From UBA10161 sp964581105 (GTDB lineage: Archaea; Micrarchaeota; Micrarchaeia; Anstonellales; Anstonellaceae), in assembly GCA_964581105.1 (NCBI GenBank), contig CAZOMB010000003.1, positions 1 to 64,000 on the forward strand: a stretch of 64,000 nucleotides of DNA, written 5' to 3'. Positions 1 through 8,238 of the stretch are shown piece by piece. The position numbers and the translations under genes are program-made. Below the pieces are notes generated by a model that saw only the letters and a program-made list of their open reading frames with translations, was not told the DNA's origin and searched no databases. How positions within the stretch are numbered: the stretch's first letter is position 1; the number at the start of each line of letters is the position of its first letter.

Positions 1-68
1 TTCTGCTTGCAATCCTTGTAGTGATTGGAGCAGTATACTTCCTGCTGGTAAAAGGAAAGAAAAAATAA
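1..68 (+). CDS. C-terminal end of a membrane protein (partial)
   Basis: Only the last 21 codons are in the window (reading frame from base 3, TAA at 66-68). They encode one hydrophobic helix (about 16 residues rich in L, V, I) followed by a short lysine tail ending KGKKK. This is a typical C-terminal membrane anchor with positive-inside tail, like that of the surface protein at 1607-2737. The rest of the gene lies outside the window, so nothing more can be said about function. Confidence 0.6.
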   Translation, partial: LLAILVVIGAVYFLLVKGKKK

Positions 69-158
69 TAGGTATTTTTTCCTGCAGTGGAACGCTAATT
101 CCACTCTAAAGAAAAAGGGCTAGCAATGTCTCTTTTTTTCTTTTTATTTAGCCTATTC

Positions 159-174
159 GTATAGTAGACTATAC
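159..174. promoter_or_regulatory. Perfect dyad upstream of the AAA ATPase gene
   Basis: GTATAGT and ACTATAC are perfect inverted repeats separated by AG. The dyad sits just upstream of an A/T-rich TATA-like stretch (about 173-190) and 40 bp before the start codon at 215. Position and symmetry suit an operator bound by a dimeric repressor, but no binding protein can be named. Confidence 0.35.
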
Positions 175-214
175 TAATATAAGCTTTATTGTTATAGTTA
201 AATAGGTGAACATA

Positions 215-1480
215 ATGGATATCAATGTGCTTGCAAAATTCAACCCGTGGTGGGCAAGAGGCGCGGTTCCACAGCATCTTCTGGGTGCACATGAAAGGCC
301 GGCGCTAACTGACGCGAAAAAATCACTCGGCAAGCGTTTCATAGTTCTCCTCTACGGGCTGCGGAGAGTGGGCAAGACCACTGCGCTTTACCAGATAATC
401 CATTCGCTTCTCGAAAAAGGAACACCACCGAAAAACATCATGTACTTTTCGTTTGATGAGAAAGCCGCTGGCATTGACGATGTCATCTTAGCATATGAGG
501 AAAAGATGCTCAAGAAAAGGATTCCAGATGCTGGCAGGGTTTTTGTGTTCTTTGACGAGGTGCAAAAAGCAGGCGACTGGCAGACAAAAATAAAGATACT
601 TTATGACCTGAACCCAAGGCTCAAGATATTCCTGTCAGGCTCTGCATCCATATCGCTCCAGAGAAAATCCTCTGAAAGCCTCGCAGGCAGGATGACAAGT
701 ATCCACGTAAAGCCTCTTTCCTTTTCAGAATTCGTTGAATGGAAAGGTGTAAAACTTGACCTGTCCCGCCCAGAGGTTTCACAACGCGAGGCAATGCCGT
801 TGCTTATGGATTATTTGCGCAAGGGGGGCTTTCCAGAGATTGTGGCAGAGGAAAGCGACGATGCGGTGAGGAATTATGTGAAAAATACTGTGCTTGACCG
901 CATAGTCTCGCAGGACCTTCCACAGGAATTCGGCCTGAAGGACGTCCCTCTCCTGAAAACCCTGCTTGAGATGTTTTGCCATGACCCTGGGATGACGGTG
1001 AATGTGGATGGCATTTCACGCGACCTGGGCAGGAACAAGATAACGGTCGGCAATTACATTGAGCACCTCAAGTACTCGCTTCTCATTTCAGAGGTGAGGA
1101 ATCTTCGGAGCAGGGCGCTTGTCTCCTCGCGCAAGAACAAAAAGGCATACCCGTCAAGCACCGCATTCTGCTTTGCATACCGTGAAGACTTCTTTTCAGA
1201 TGCCACTCTCCAGCGGGTTGCCGAAGCCGCTGTGGCAGCGCATCTGGCAGCGCAATATTACTACCTGAACAGTTTTGAAGTCGACTTTGTGGAAAAACAG
1301 GGAGGAAAGCCTATCCCGATAGAAGTGAAATATGGCACAAAAGACGAGGGGCAGCTGCGAAAGTTCATGAAAAAATTCGGCGCGAAACAAGCGGTGCTTG
1401 TCAGCAAGAGCGCACCGTCAGCAGTCCGGAAAGGCATCCGCGCCGTTCCCCTCTGGCTGTTCCTCCAGGAAAAATTTTGA
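215..1480 (+). CDS. AAA (AAA_14/DUF4143-type) ATPase
   Basis: A P-loop ATPase of the AAA_14 plus DUF4143 type. The Walker A motif GLRRVGKTT is at about residues 48-56 and a Walker B-like FVFFDEV at about 112-118. The C-terminal part contains VDF...PIEVKYG, the D...ExK signature seen in the nuclease-like DUF4143 half. These proteins are common in archaea and bacteria as single mobile genes; their cellular role is not settled. I chose ATG 215 because GGTGA ends 5 bp upstream; an in-frame GTG at 206 is the alternative. Codon use is richer in C/G third positions (CTC, CGC, GAC) than the neighbours, and TAGCCTATT occurs on both sides (149-157 and 1561-1569), so recent acquisition is likely. Confidence 0.85.
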   Translation: MDINVLAKFNPWWARGAVPQHLLGAHERPALTDAKKSLGKRFIVLLYGLRRVGKTTALYQIIHSLLEKGTPPKNIMYFSFDEKAAGIDDVILAYEEKMLKKRIPDAGRVFVFFDEVQKAGDWQTKIKILYDLNPRLKIFLSGSASISLQRKSSESLAGRMTSIHVKPLSFSEFVEWKGVKLDLSRPEVSQREAMPLLMDYLRKGGFPEIVAEESDDAVRNYVKNTVLDRIVSQDLPQEFGLKDVPLLKTLLEMFCHDPGMTVNVDGISRDLGRNKITVGNYIEHLKYSLLISEVRNLRSRALVSSRKNKKAYPSSTAFCFAYREDFFSDATLQRVAEAAVAAHLAAQYYYLNSFEVDFVEKQGGKPIPIEVKYGTKDEGQLRKFMKKFGAKQAVLVSKSAPSAVRKGIRAVPLWLFLQEKF

Positions 1481-1494
1481 ATGCAAATTTTTCC

Positions 1495-1528
1495 CAGGCT
1501 GAATGGGCGACTGCCTGTTTTTTCTTTT
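1495..1528 (+). terminator. Hairpin plus T-run terminator
   Basis: CAGGC (1495-1499) pairs with GCCTG (1513-1517) and is followed directly by six T and further T-rich sequence. It lies 15 bp after the stop codon of the AAA ATPase gene. A second inverted repeat, AATAGGCT (1538-1545) and AGCCTATT (1562-1569), follows downstream. Confidence 0.5.
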
Positions 1529-1606
1529 CCCTAACTGAATAGGCTCTTTTCCTTTTTACCTAGCCTATTTTATTCTTTTTCAAAGCATTAGGTTTGGGGC
1601 TTCCAA

Positions 1607-2737
1607 ATGAAACTATTGGCATTTATTGCATTGCTTATGCTTTGCTGCAACACATTTGCTGCAGTAGACTACCCTGCAGGAATGAGGCTGTTTGGCTATT
1701 ATGCTGTGCCTGAGGGAAAAAGCTTTTCAGTATACAACTTCACGCACAACAATGAAACAACTTATGCGATTGTGTCAGGCGAAGAGGTTTATGCAGTTCT
1801 TCTTGAAGACTTCCCTCATGTAATGCCTTATGCAATGGCTGATGAGGGCGAGCTTTACCCGGCACTTGAGGCATATTACCTGAGCACTGGCAAATCTGCT
1901 GAGGCTGCAAACCAGTTTCCTTCAATACACCAGGGAATACTCTCAATAGCTGATATCCACAGGCAGGGCGAAACAAAGTGCAGGGTTCTTACAGGGACAG
2001 ACAGGACAGAATGCACAAGCTTTGAAACCTGCCAAAAGGCCTGCTACTCAGTAACTTCATTCTGCCTTCCTATTGCCTTGGGCTCTGGGAGGGTATTTAT
2101 CAACTATATATGGGAGTTTGAAAATGACAGCATTGCCCTTGACAAAGCTTATGAGAATGAAAAGACAGCATATTCTCTTTTGGAGGAAGACTTTACAAGC
2201 CAAAACATGGAAGACTATGTATTGAGCCTTGAGGAAATAAACAGGGCAGCCACAAAAGCATCTTCAAGCCCGCTTTTTTATGGCTATTCATTCTGCTTTT
2301 CCCCTGATTACAGCCTTTCAATAATAACAAACCTTCAGCTGACAGCACAAAAGGCATACAAAAGCGCCTCCCCGTTTTACTCCCTGAATGAGACAGCAAA
2401 GCTTGTGAAAAACAGGACTTTGGAGGGAATTGGAAGAAAGGAGCAGTATGAAATCCCAGAAGAGCTTATTGAGCCTGTTTCTGGGCCAGAGGAAAAAGAG
2501 CCTGAAGAGCAAATAACAGAAGAGGAGAAAGAGCAGGAATATGCATCCAATCTTATGACAGTATTTGCAGCAGCAGTAATTGGTCTTTTGATAATTGGGG
2601 CAGGGCTTTTTGCCTATGTTGCGCTTGTGAAGAAAAAGCCGGGCGCAAAGAAGAAGAGCAGCCCAGAGCAGATGCCAGAGACAGAGAAAAGAGGACTTGC
2701 CCCGCTCAAGAAAAAGCCAGGAGCAAGAAAGAAGTGA
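1607..2737 (+). CDS. Membrane-anchored surface protein, unknown function
   Basis: 376 residues. The first 18 form a signal peptide (MKLLAFIALLMLC...TFA). An extracellular region of about 290 residues follows, with eight or so cysteines, several clustered near residues 120-150 (CRVL...C...CQKAC...C). It continues with a Glu/Pro-rich stretch, one transmembrane helix near residues 318-342, and a Lys-rich cytoplasmic tail. The plan resembles the partial protein at the left edge. No family was recognised; function unknown. It is not closely coupled to the inositol genes downstream, which have their own promoter region. Confidence 0.7.
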   Translation: MKLLAFIALLMLCCNTFAAVDYPAGMRLFGYYAVPEGKSFSVYNFTHNNETTYAIVSGEEVYAVLLEDFPHVMPYAMADEGELYPALEAYYLSTGKSAEAANQFPSIHQGILSIADIHRQGETKCRVLTGTDRTECTSFETCQKACYSVTSFCLPIALGSGRVFINYIWEFENDSIALDKAYENEKTAYSLLEEDFTSQNMEDYVLSLEEINRAATKASSSPLFYGYSFCFSPDYSLSIITNLQLTAQKAYKSASPFYSLNETAKLVKNRTLEGIGRKEQYEIPEELIEPVSGPEEKEPEEQITEEEKEQEYASNLMTVFAAAVIGLLIIGAGLFAYVALVKKKPGAKKKSSPEQMPETEKRGLAPLKKKPGARKK

Positions 2738-2740
2738 AAA

Positions 2741-2803
2741 CGAGCACCTATTTTTAAACTGTTATACTATTATATAAATGTTATAATAGTTTACGGGGTG
2801 CTC
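2741..2803. promoter_or_regulatory. Long imperfect palindrome over the MIPS promoter
   Basis: GAGCACC (2742-2748) and GGTGCTC (2797-2803) are inverted repeats. Inside them AAACTGTTATA (2756-2766) mirrors TATAATAGTTT (2782-2792). The centre contains the TATA-like TTATATAAA, and the right arm contains the ribosome site GGGGTG for the start at 2806. This looks like an operator overlapping promoter and translation start of the inositol-phosphate synthase gene. Confidence 0.5.
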
Positions 2804-2805
2804 AA

Positions 2806-4137
2806 ATGCCAAAAATAAAAATAAGCAAAGCACAAGGAAAGCTGGGGATACTGCTTCCAGGCTTAGGGGCAGTCAGCACCACTTTTATTGCAGGTGTGCT
2901 TCTTTCAAGGAAAAAGGGGCTAACGCCAATAGGAAGCCTTACGCAAATGCAGACAATAAGGCTTGGAAAACGCAATGAGAAAGAGTCTCCTCTCATAAAG
3001 GATTTTGTGCCTCTTGCCTCTATGTCAGACTTAGAATTTGCAGCATGGGACATTTTGCCAGACAATGCATATGAAGCCGCACTAAACGCAGGAGTGCTAA
3101 CAAAAGAGCACATAAACCAGGTAAAAGATGAGCTTCAGGAAATAAAGCCAATGAAGGCAGTATTTGACAAAGCTTTTGTGAAAAACATTGATGGGCCAAA
3201 CATAAAAAAGGGAAAAAACAAGCTTGAGCTTGCAAACCAGCTAAGAGAAGACATCCGTGCTTTCAAGAAACAGAAAAACCTCTCAAGAATGGTGATGATA
3301 TGGTGCGCAAGCACAGAGGTTTACTCAGAGCCCCAACAAGTACACAGTTCTGTCAAATCATTTGAAAAAGGCCTTGCAGAAAACGACCCGGCAATCTCGC
3401 CTTCAATGATTTACGCATATGCATCAATAATGGAAGGCATTCCTTATGTGAATGGCGCTCCGCATACCACTTTAGACATACCAGCGCTCACAGAGCTTGC
3501 CAAAAGCAAAAAAGTGCCAATAGCAGGAAAGGATTTCAAAACAGGCCAAACGCTTATGAAAACAGCTGTTGCTCCAATGCTGAAAAACAGGATGCTGGGG
3601 GTAAAAGGCTGGTTTTCAACAAACATACTTGGCAACAGGGACGGGCTTGTGCTTGATGACAAAGGTTCATTCAAGAGCAAGGAAATGAGCAAAAAGTCTG
3701 TGCTTGACTATGTGCTGCAGCCTGACCAATATCCTGACCTTTACAAGGATTTATTCCACAAAATAAGGATAGAGTATTATCCCCCGAAAAATGATGACAA
3801 GGAGGGCTGGGACAATATAGACATATTTGGCTGGCTTGGATATCCCATGCAGATAAAAATCAACTTCCTTTGCAAGGACAGCATTTTAGCAGCGCCTATC
3901 TTGCTTGATTTGGCCCTTTTCATGGATTTGGCGCAAAGGGCAGGGATGAGTGGCTGCCAGGAATGGCTTTCCTTTTACTTTAAGGCTCCAATGCATGCTC
4001 CTTCCCTTTACCCTGAGCATGACCTGTCCATACAGCACATAAAGCTCAAGAATACATTGCGCTACCTTGTGGGAGAAGAGCTGATAACCCACTTGGGAAT
4101 AGAATATTATGATTATTGGGGAAAGCAAAACAGGTAA
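2806..4137 (+). CDS. ino1: L-myo-inositol-1-phosphate synthase
   Basis: Converts glucose 6-phosphate to myo-inositol 1-phosphate (EC 5.5.1.4) with internal NAD redox cycling in the cytoplasm. The N-terminal GILLPGLGAVSTTFIAG is the NAD-binding loop (about residues 13-29). NGAPHTTLDIPAL and the KTGQTLMKT segment match the conserved core of the family. Length (443) is usual for the short archaeal/bacterial form. The start has a GGGGTG site 6-8 bases upstream. The next gene, a CDP-alcohol phosphotransferase, begins 4 bp after the stop, so the two probably form one operon making archaetidylinositol phosphate. Confidence 0.93.
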   Translation: MPKIKISKAQGKLGILLPGLGAVSTTFIAGVLLSRKKGLTPIGSLTQMQTIRLGKRNEKESPLIKDFVPLASMSDLEFAAWDILPDNAYEAALNAGVLTKEHINQVKDELQEIKPMKAVFDKAFVKNIDGPNIKKGKNKLELANQLREDIRAFKKQKNLSRMVMIWCASTEVYSEPQQVHSSVKSFEKGLAENDPAISPSMIYAYASIMEGIPYVNGAPHTTLDIPALTELAKSKKVPIAGKDFKTGQTLMKTAVAPMLKNRMLGVKGWFSTNILGNRDGLVLDDKGSFKSKEMSKKSVLDYVLQPDQYPDLYKDLFHKIRIEYYPPKNDDKEGWDNIDIFGWLGYPMQIKINFLCKDSILAAPILLDLALFMDLAQRAGMSGCQEWLSFYFKAPMHAPSLYPEHDLSIQHIKLKNTLRYLVGEELITHLGIEYYDYWGKQNR

Positions 4138-4141
4138 TAAC

Positions 4142-4741
4142 ATGCCTCTTAAGAAGACAAGATTAGGAAAATGGCTTCAGCTATCTTTTGGCAGGCTGTT
4201 CTCAAGGCTTCCTCTTTCTCCCAACCAAATAACCATTCTTGCCATTGTATTCGCTCTAATTGGCTTTTACTTTGCTTATTTGCAGCTTCCCCTTCACTCA
4301 CTTTGTTTTTTCATCCTAGCAGGTGCTACTGACGCAATAGATGGGGCAGTTGCGCGCTTTCGCAGGCAGGCAACTGCAAAAGGAGCATATATAGACGGAA
4401 TAACAGACAGGCTGGTAGAGTTCCTCTGGGTTCTTTCATTTTTCTTTTATTCTTTGCCAAGCTTTATCCTGCCAGCAGGCTTATCCCTGATAATATTCCT
4501 GTTCTTTGGCACCTGCATGACTTCATTTGCAACAGCATATGCAGAGCACAGGCATATTGCCAATTCCCAGAAAATAAGCCATCAGCCAGGAATCCTCCCC
4601 AGAGCAGAAAGATTGCTCCTTTTGTTCGCAGCACTTCTTTTCATCCCATTCTATTCTGCTTCAGCCTCATTCATACTGCTTGCAGGGGCAGTGCTAGCAT
4701 TCATAACCTTTTCCCAGAGGTTCTTTTACTTTGCAAAATAA
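4142..4741 (+). CDS. CDP-alcohol phosphatidyltransferase, probably archaetidylinositol-phosphate synthase
   Basis: An integral membrane enzyme of the CDP-alcohol phosphotransferase family. The full catalytic signature is present: D64xxD67G68xxA71R72(x8)G81xxxD85xxxD89, in the cytosolic segment after two transmembrane helices; about six helices in total. It follows the inositol-1-phosphate synthase gene by 4 bp. In archaea that pairing is typical of archaetidylinositol-phosphate synthase, which joins CDP-archaeol and inositol 1-phosphate. Substrate is inferred from the neighbour. Start ATG 4142 follows AGGTAA; a longer start inside the upstream gene is less likely. Confidence 0.85.
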   Translation: MPLKKTRLGKWLQLSFGRLFSRLPLSPNQITILAIVFALIGFYFAYLQLPLHSLCFFILAGATDAIDGAVARFRRQATAKGAYIDGITDRLVEFLWVLSFFFYSLPSFILPAGLSLIIFLFFGTCMTSFATAYAEHRHIANSQKISHQPGILPRAERLLLLFAALLFIPFYSASASFILLAGAVLAFITFSQRFFYFAK

Positions 4742-4744
4742 GCA

Positions 4745-5992
4745 CTATTTCCTGAATTTCTCCAAATAGACCCCTACAAGTATCATTGCCCTTGCAAAAA
4801 AGTCCCCATCTGCAACCATGGAGTTTACTAAAGAGTCAGAAGAATCAGAATGCTGGTTATCATTAGAGCTGCTGCTTGAAGGGGCTCTGTCATATATATC
4901 GTCAGTCACTTCTCCTGCTACTGGTGCCTTGTCATCCTTTTCATCTGAGCCTGCTTTCCCATAATTTACTTTGCACTTGTATGCACATCCCTGCTCATCA
5001 TACCATATTGCTCTGTCATAATTATTGCCACAGTCAATTTCCATAGGAAGGATTGCACATGTCCTATTCTTTGAACTATTCTTGGGTGGCTCTCCAACAA
5101 AGCTATATCCACAGCCCCCTTTTACACACCAATGCCCTTTGAGAGTATATTTCTCTATGCACTCCAGGTTCCAATAATTGTCCTCACACAGCCAATAGTC
5201 AAGGCACCTGACAGCAAAATTGAAATTGGAAGCATAGTGGGTGGCAAGCGGTCCTTCTGCAACAGGTGTTGGAAGGCCCTGCACATATTCATAGTAGAAA
5301 ACCAAGTTTCCGTATGATGATTTCTTAACAGAGTTGACAGATGGTGGAGAATACGGATTGTTGCTCCAACCTCGGTTGCAAGTTCCAAGGGGAACCTTTA
5401 ATTGCAAGTCTATTTCAATGCCTGCTGGAATGATTATATTGCATCCTCGAACCAAGTTGTCTTCAGGGTCACATCCATAAGGATTGACCTCTGGGTGGCC
5501 AAAAGCGCCTGTCTGCCTGTTTCCATACCAGATGTCTTCGGTCATTCCGTTTGCTGATATGCCCTTAATCCTAATCCCTTTTGAGCCTTGGTTTTTTACC
5601 CTAAAAAGCAAGGTGTCTGTGTAAAAGTCGTCATATAAGCGAGAAACTCCGCATACTGTGTCAGTTATGATAATTGGCTGTAGGACTTGGCTTGTAGCTG
5701 AGTCAGAATCTGTCTGTTCTATTGCTGGAGGGGAAACTACTGCATCTTTTTCTCTACCCTCTTGGATTTCATCCTTTATAGTTTCTGTTGTTGGGCACTT
5801 GAGCAGGGCAGCTATAATCACCTTGTTTTCATATGAGGCTTTGGCAACCCTGCAGCCTTGGGATTTAAGAAAAGAGATATCTGAAGGATTGGTGGCTATT
5901 GTTTCAAACGCCTCTACAGAACTTCCGCTTGCAAATAGGGTATTTGTGATAATCAGGATAAATAGGCTGAAAGTAACAAACAATGTTTTCAT
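4745..5992 (-). CDS. Secreted cysteine-rich surface protein sharing its C-terminus with the subtilase
   Basis: 415 residues with an N-terminal signal peptide (MKTLFVTFSLFILIITNTLFA). Residues about 30-67 (FLKSQGC...LLKCP) resemble a segment of the neighbouring subtilase ahead of its protease domain. The middle, with NG...IWYGN and spaced Cys, looks like the beta-sandwich of the pilin-like proteins next door. The last about 103 residues, from CAILPMEIDCGNN onward (Cys-rich, then acidic/Ser-rich, then a hydrophobic helix ending VYLEKFRK), are almost identical to the end of the subtilase at 8235-10562. Function unknown; likely surface-exposed. The start follows GGTGGC. Confidence 0.75.
   Translation of the reverse strand: MKTLFVTFSLFILIITNTLFASGSSVEAFETIATNPSDISFLKSQGCRVAKASYENKVIIAALLKCPTTETIKDEIQEGREKDAVVSPPAIEQTDSDSATSQVLQPIIITDTVCGVSRLYDDFYTDTLLFRVKNQGSKGIRIKGISANGMTEDIWYGNRQTGAFGHPEVNPYGCDPEDNLVRGCNIIIPAGIEIDLQLKVPLGTCNRGWSNNPYSPPSVNSVKKSSYGNLVFYYEYVQGLPTPVAEGPLATHYASNFNFAVRCLDYWLCEDNYWNLECIEKYTLKGHWCVKGGCGYSFVGEPPKNSSKNRTCAILPMEIDCGNNYDRAIWYDEQGCAYKCKVNYGKAGSDEKDDKAPVAGEVTDDIYDRAPSSSSSNDNQHSDSSDSLVNSMVADGDFFARAMILVGVYLEKFRK
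4753..5063 (-). repeat. Direct repeat, copy 1, encoding the shared C-terminal module
   Basis: About 310 bp matching 8246-8556 with a constant offset of 3493. The first about 260 bp are nearly identical even at synonymous sites; differences gather around the codons for CAYK/CPYK and toward the upstream end. The copy encodes the C-terminal module of the secreted protein. Confidence 0.85.
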
Positions 5993-6052
5993 AATGCCAC
6001 CGTTTGTGTTTTAGTTGGTTTGCTTTTAAAAGCAGTAACAACTCCGGGTTTT

Positions 6053-6754
6053 TTAGCATGCAGCCATGCACATTCCAGGGCTATTTGTGCTGCAGCTGCC
6101 GCGAGGGCATGAGTACATTTCCATGCAGTCATTGCTTGTTGTGCATCTGAAGTCATAATCAAGGCAGCCTAAAGTAATCTTGATATCATCTTGTGCAGCA
6201 ACCACGCCAGATGAGGTATAATGTATCTTAACATTTGCCCTGGCATATTCACGAAGGCCATTGAAATATACTTCATGGTTTCCATTGGTTTCTTTCATGC
6301 CACAGACATCTGCTGGCTCCCCTCCCCAGTTGCCACTCCATCCATCATATGCATCATATTGTATGTAAATCACATCACCAGCTTCTAGGGGAATATTGCA
6401 TTTGAGCTGGTAAACGTTAAAGCAAATTCCGCCAATTACGCGCTGGAATGGATCATCGGAATCTACAAAATTCCCGTAATAAAGATTGAAAACGTTTCTC
6501 CCATCAACAGTCACGCCGTTCAGGTATATCTGATGATTATGCTGGTTTTCCAGCCTAAGTATATGCTTGTCAGCAAACCCATATGCCTCAGTGACTGCAA
6601 CCATCCCATTTCCAGTATCTTCGGATTCTTGTGCTTTGTCAGCTATAGGTTCACCATCTAATGCCTTTTCAAAACCAATTGCCTTGTCAGCAAAGCCTAC
6701 TCCAAAGAGGGTAAAAGCTAGAAGCACGACTGCAACAAAAACTTTTCTTGACAT
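6053..6754 (-). CDS. Secreted Cys-rich protein, paralogue of the adjacent pilin-like protein
   Basis: 233 residues from ATG 6754, preceded by CGTGAT (a GTG at 6763 is the alternative start). It has an ordinary signal peptide (MSRKVFVAVVLLAFTLFGVGFA). From AYGFADKHILRL onward it aligns along its whole length with the protein at 6835-7629, sharing YLNG...VF.LYYG, IQY.AYDGW.GNW and the cysteine-rich end CTTSNDC...CS TN.PGMCMAAC. The paralogue carries a class III signal instead, so one body is exported by two routes. Probably a surface or pilus-associated protein; function unknown. Confidence 0.75.
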   Translation of the reverse strand: MSRKVFVAVVLLAFTLFGVGFADKAIGFEKALDGEPIADKAQESEDTGNGMVAVTEAYGFADKHILRLENQHNHQIYLNGVTVDGRNVFNLYYGNFVDSDDPFQRVIGGICFNVYQLKCNIPLEAGDVIYIQYDAYDGWSGNWGGEPADVCGMKETNGNHEVYFNGLREYARANVKIHYTSSGVVAAQDDIKITLGCLDYDFRCTTSNDCMEMYSCPRGSCSTNSPGMCMAAC

Positions 6755-6834
6755 ATATATCACGTTTTTGTTTTATGAGCCAATCAATATTTAAATCAAC
6801 ACTATTGCAAAAAAGCGTCAAAAAAGGCATTTAG

Positions 6835-7629
6835 TTAGCATGCAGCCATGCACATTCCAGGTGTATTTGTGCTGCAGCTCCCAAGGACACACTCATGGTA
6901 CTTGTTCTTGCAGTCATTGCTTGTTGTGCATCTGAAGTCATAATCAAAACAGTCCAAAAGCAGAGCAACATCACTTCCCTGCGCAGAAGCAACTCCGTAT
7001 GAAGTATAATATATCTTCAACTTTGCCTCAGCATGTTCACGGAGTGAGTTAAAGTAGACCTCTTCATTTCCACTGGCATTTCTCATGCCGCAAGCATCTT
7101 TTGGCTCCCCAGTCCAATTACCAGCCCATCCATCGTATGCATTGTACTGTATGTAGATCTCTTCACCAGGGTCTATCGGAATGCTGCAGTTAAGCTCATA
7201 AACTGCAAAACAGCTTTCTGGCCCTATGCGTTGGAATGGGTCACCTATATCCAGCCATCCGCCGTAATAAAGATAGAACACATTCCTGTCGTCAATTTTT
7301 ATTCCATTCAAATATATCCGGTTGTCCTGCTGATTTTTCAATCTAAGTATGTGCGTATCAGCAAACCCATATGCCTCTTTTACAGCAAGAGGCTTTGCAG
7401 TCTGCCACTGAAGCTGGCTTTGTGTTTTCTTTATGTCATCAGATGTGCCTGGGTAGTAAAGCATAAGCCCAACCACAACAAGGCCGATTACTAGCACTGC
7501 ACCCAGCAAAATAAGGTATTCTGAGCCCGCCTGCCCCGACACACCTTTTCCTGTGCGGCTGGAAAAAATTGCCGCACATCCAACTTCTCTTGAGTGCCGA
7601 GGGCTGGCGCAAGCCTGCCCTAATTTCAT
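6835..7629 (-). CDS. Class III signal peptide (pilin-like) surface protein
   Basis: The N-terminal QAGSEYLILLGAVLVIGLVV is a class III signal: Q/x/S/x/E-Y followed by a hydrophobic helix. Such signals are cleaved by an archaeal prepilin peptidase, and the helix packs in a pilus-like core. The remaining about 200 residues form a Cys-rich domain paralogous to 6053-6754. ATG 7629 gives an unusual 30-residue leader; a GTG just before SGQAGSEY would give a more typical short one, so the start is uncertain. It is divergent from another class III protein at 7681. Confidence 0.75.
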   Translation of the reverse strand: MKLGQACASPRHSREVGCAAIFSSRTGKGVSGQAGSEYLILLGAVLVIGLVVVGLMLYYPGTSDDIKKTQSQLQWQTAKPLAVKEAYGFADTHILRLKNQQDNRIYLNGIKIDDRNVFYLYYGGWLDIGDPFQRIGPESCFAVYELNCSIPIDPGEEIYIQYNAYDGWAGNWTGEPKDACGMRNASGNEEVYFNSLREHAEAKLKIYYTSYGVASAQGSDVALLLDCFDYDFRCTTSNDCKNKYHECVLGSCSTNTPGMCMAAC

Positions 7630-7680
7630 GGTGTTATTTGCCCTCTTTCAAATAAAAACCTTGCCAATCACTTTAGGGGC

Positions 7681-8238
7681 ATGCACTGTAGATGTCTTAG
7701 AGCGCAAGGAGCAACAGAGTACTTGGTCATACTTGCAGTTGTCCTCATGATTGGCCTGCTTGCAATATCGCTTCTTGGCTTTTTCCCAGGAACCTCTGGG
7801 GACATTTCTGAAAGCGAATCAGAGCTTTACTGGAAAACCCTTGCATCTCCTTTCAGGATAACAGAGCGACAGTCATTTGGTCCGGCTACAGAATGTGTAC
7901 TTCCAAACACATGGACAGCTGGTTACAAGTTTGTCCTCATTAATTCAGGCTATGACAAAATAAGCCTCATTGGCGTGAATATAAATGGGGTGGCAAAGGA
8001 TTTTTGCAAGCCAGGGGATATGACATCGCAAACATCAATTGATTTTTCCCCTGGGAAGCAAAGGGCAGTTGCTGTAGTTACTGATTCAATCCCAACATTC
8101 CCTCCGCCTGCAACTCCCCTAACTGTATGCACGCCAGGCCAAACAGTTGAACTGGACATTTCATTCAATTACAGCACAAGCTATGTTGACGACAAACTGC
8201 AAACAGGGTCAAAAAAGCTTGTTTTCAAATGCAGCTAA
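7681..8238 (+). CDS. Class III signal peptide (pilin-like) protein
   Basis: 185 residues. The N-terminus (RAQGATEYLVILAVVLMIGL) is a clear class III signal with the E at +5 after the expected cleavage site and a long hydrophobic helix. The exported part is a probable beta-sandwich (NSGYDKISLIGVNINGV...) with five cysteines and a threonine/proline-rich turn. It is divergent from 6835-7629 with about 50 bp between them and converges on the subtilase, whose stop codon it overlaps by 4 bp. It probably acts as a minor or major pilin, but the filament type cannot be told from sequence. Confidence 0.75.
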   Translation: MHCRCLRAQGATEYLVILAVVLMIGLLAISLLGFFPGTSGDISESESELYWKTLASPFRITERQSFGPATECVLPNTWTAGYKFVLINSGYDKISLIGVNINGVAKDFCKPGDMTSQTSIDFSPGKQRAVAVVTDSIPTFPPPATPLTVCTPGQTVELDISFNYSTSYVDDKLQTGSKKLVFKCS

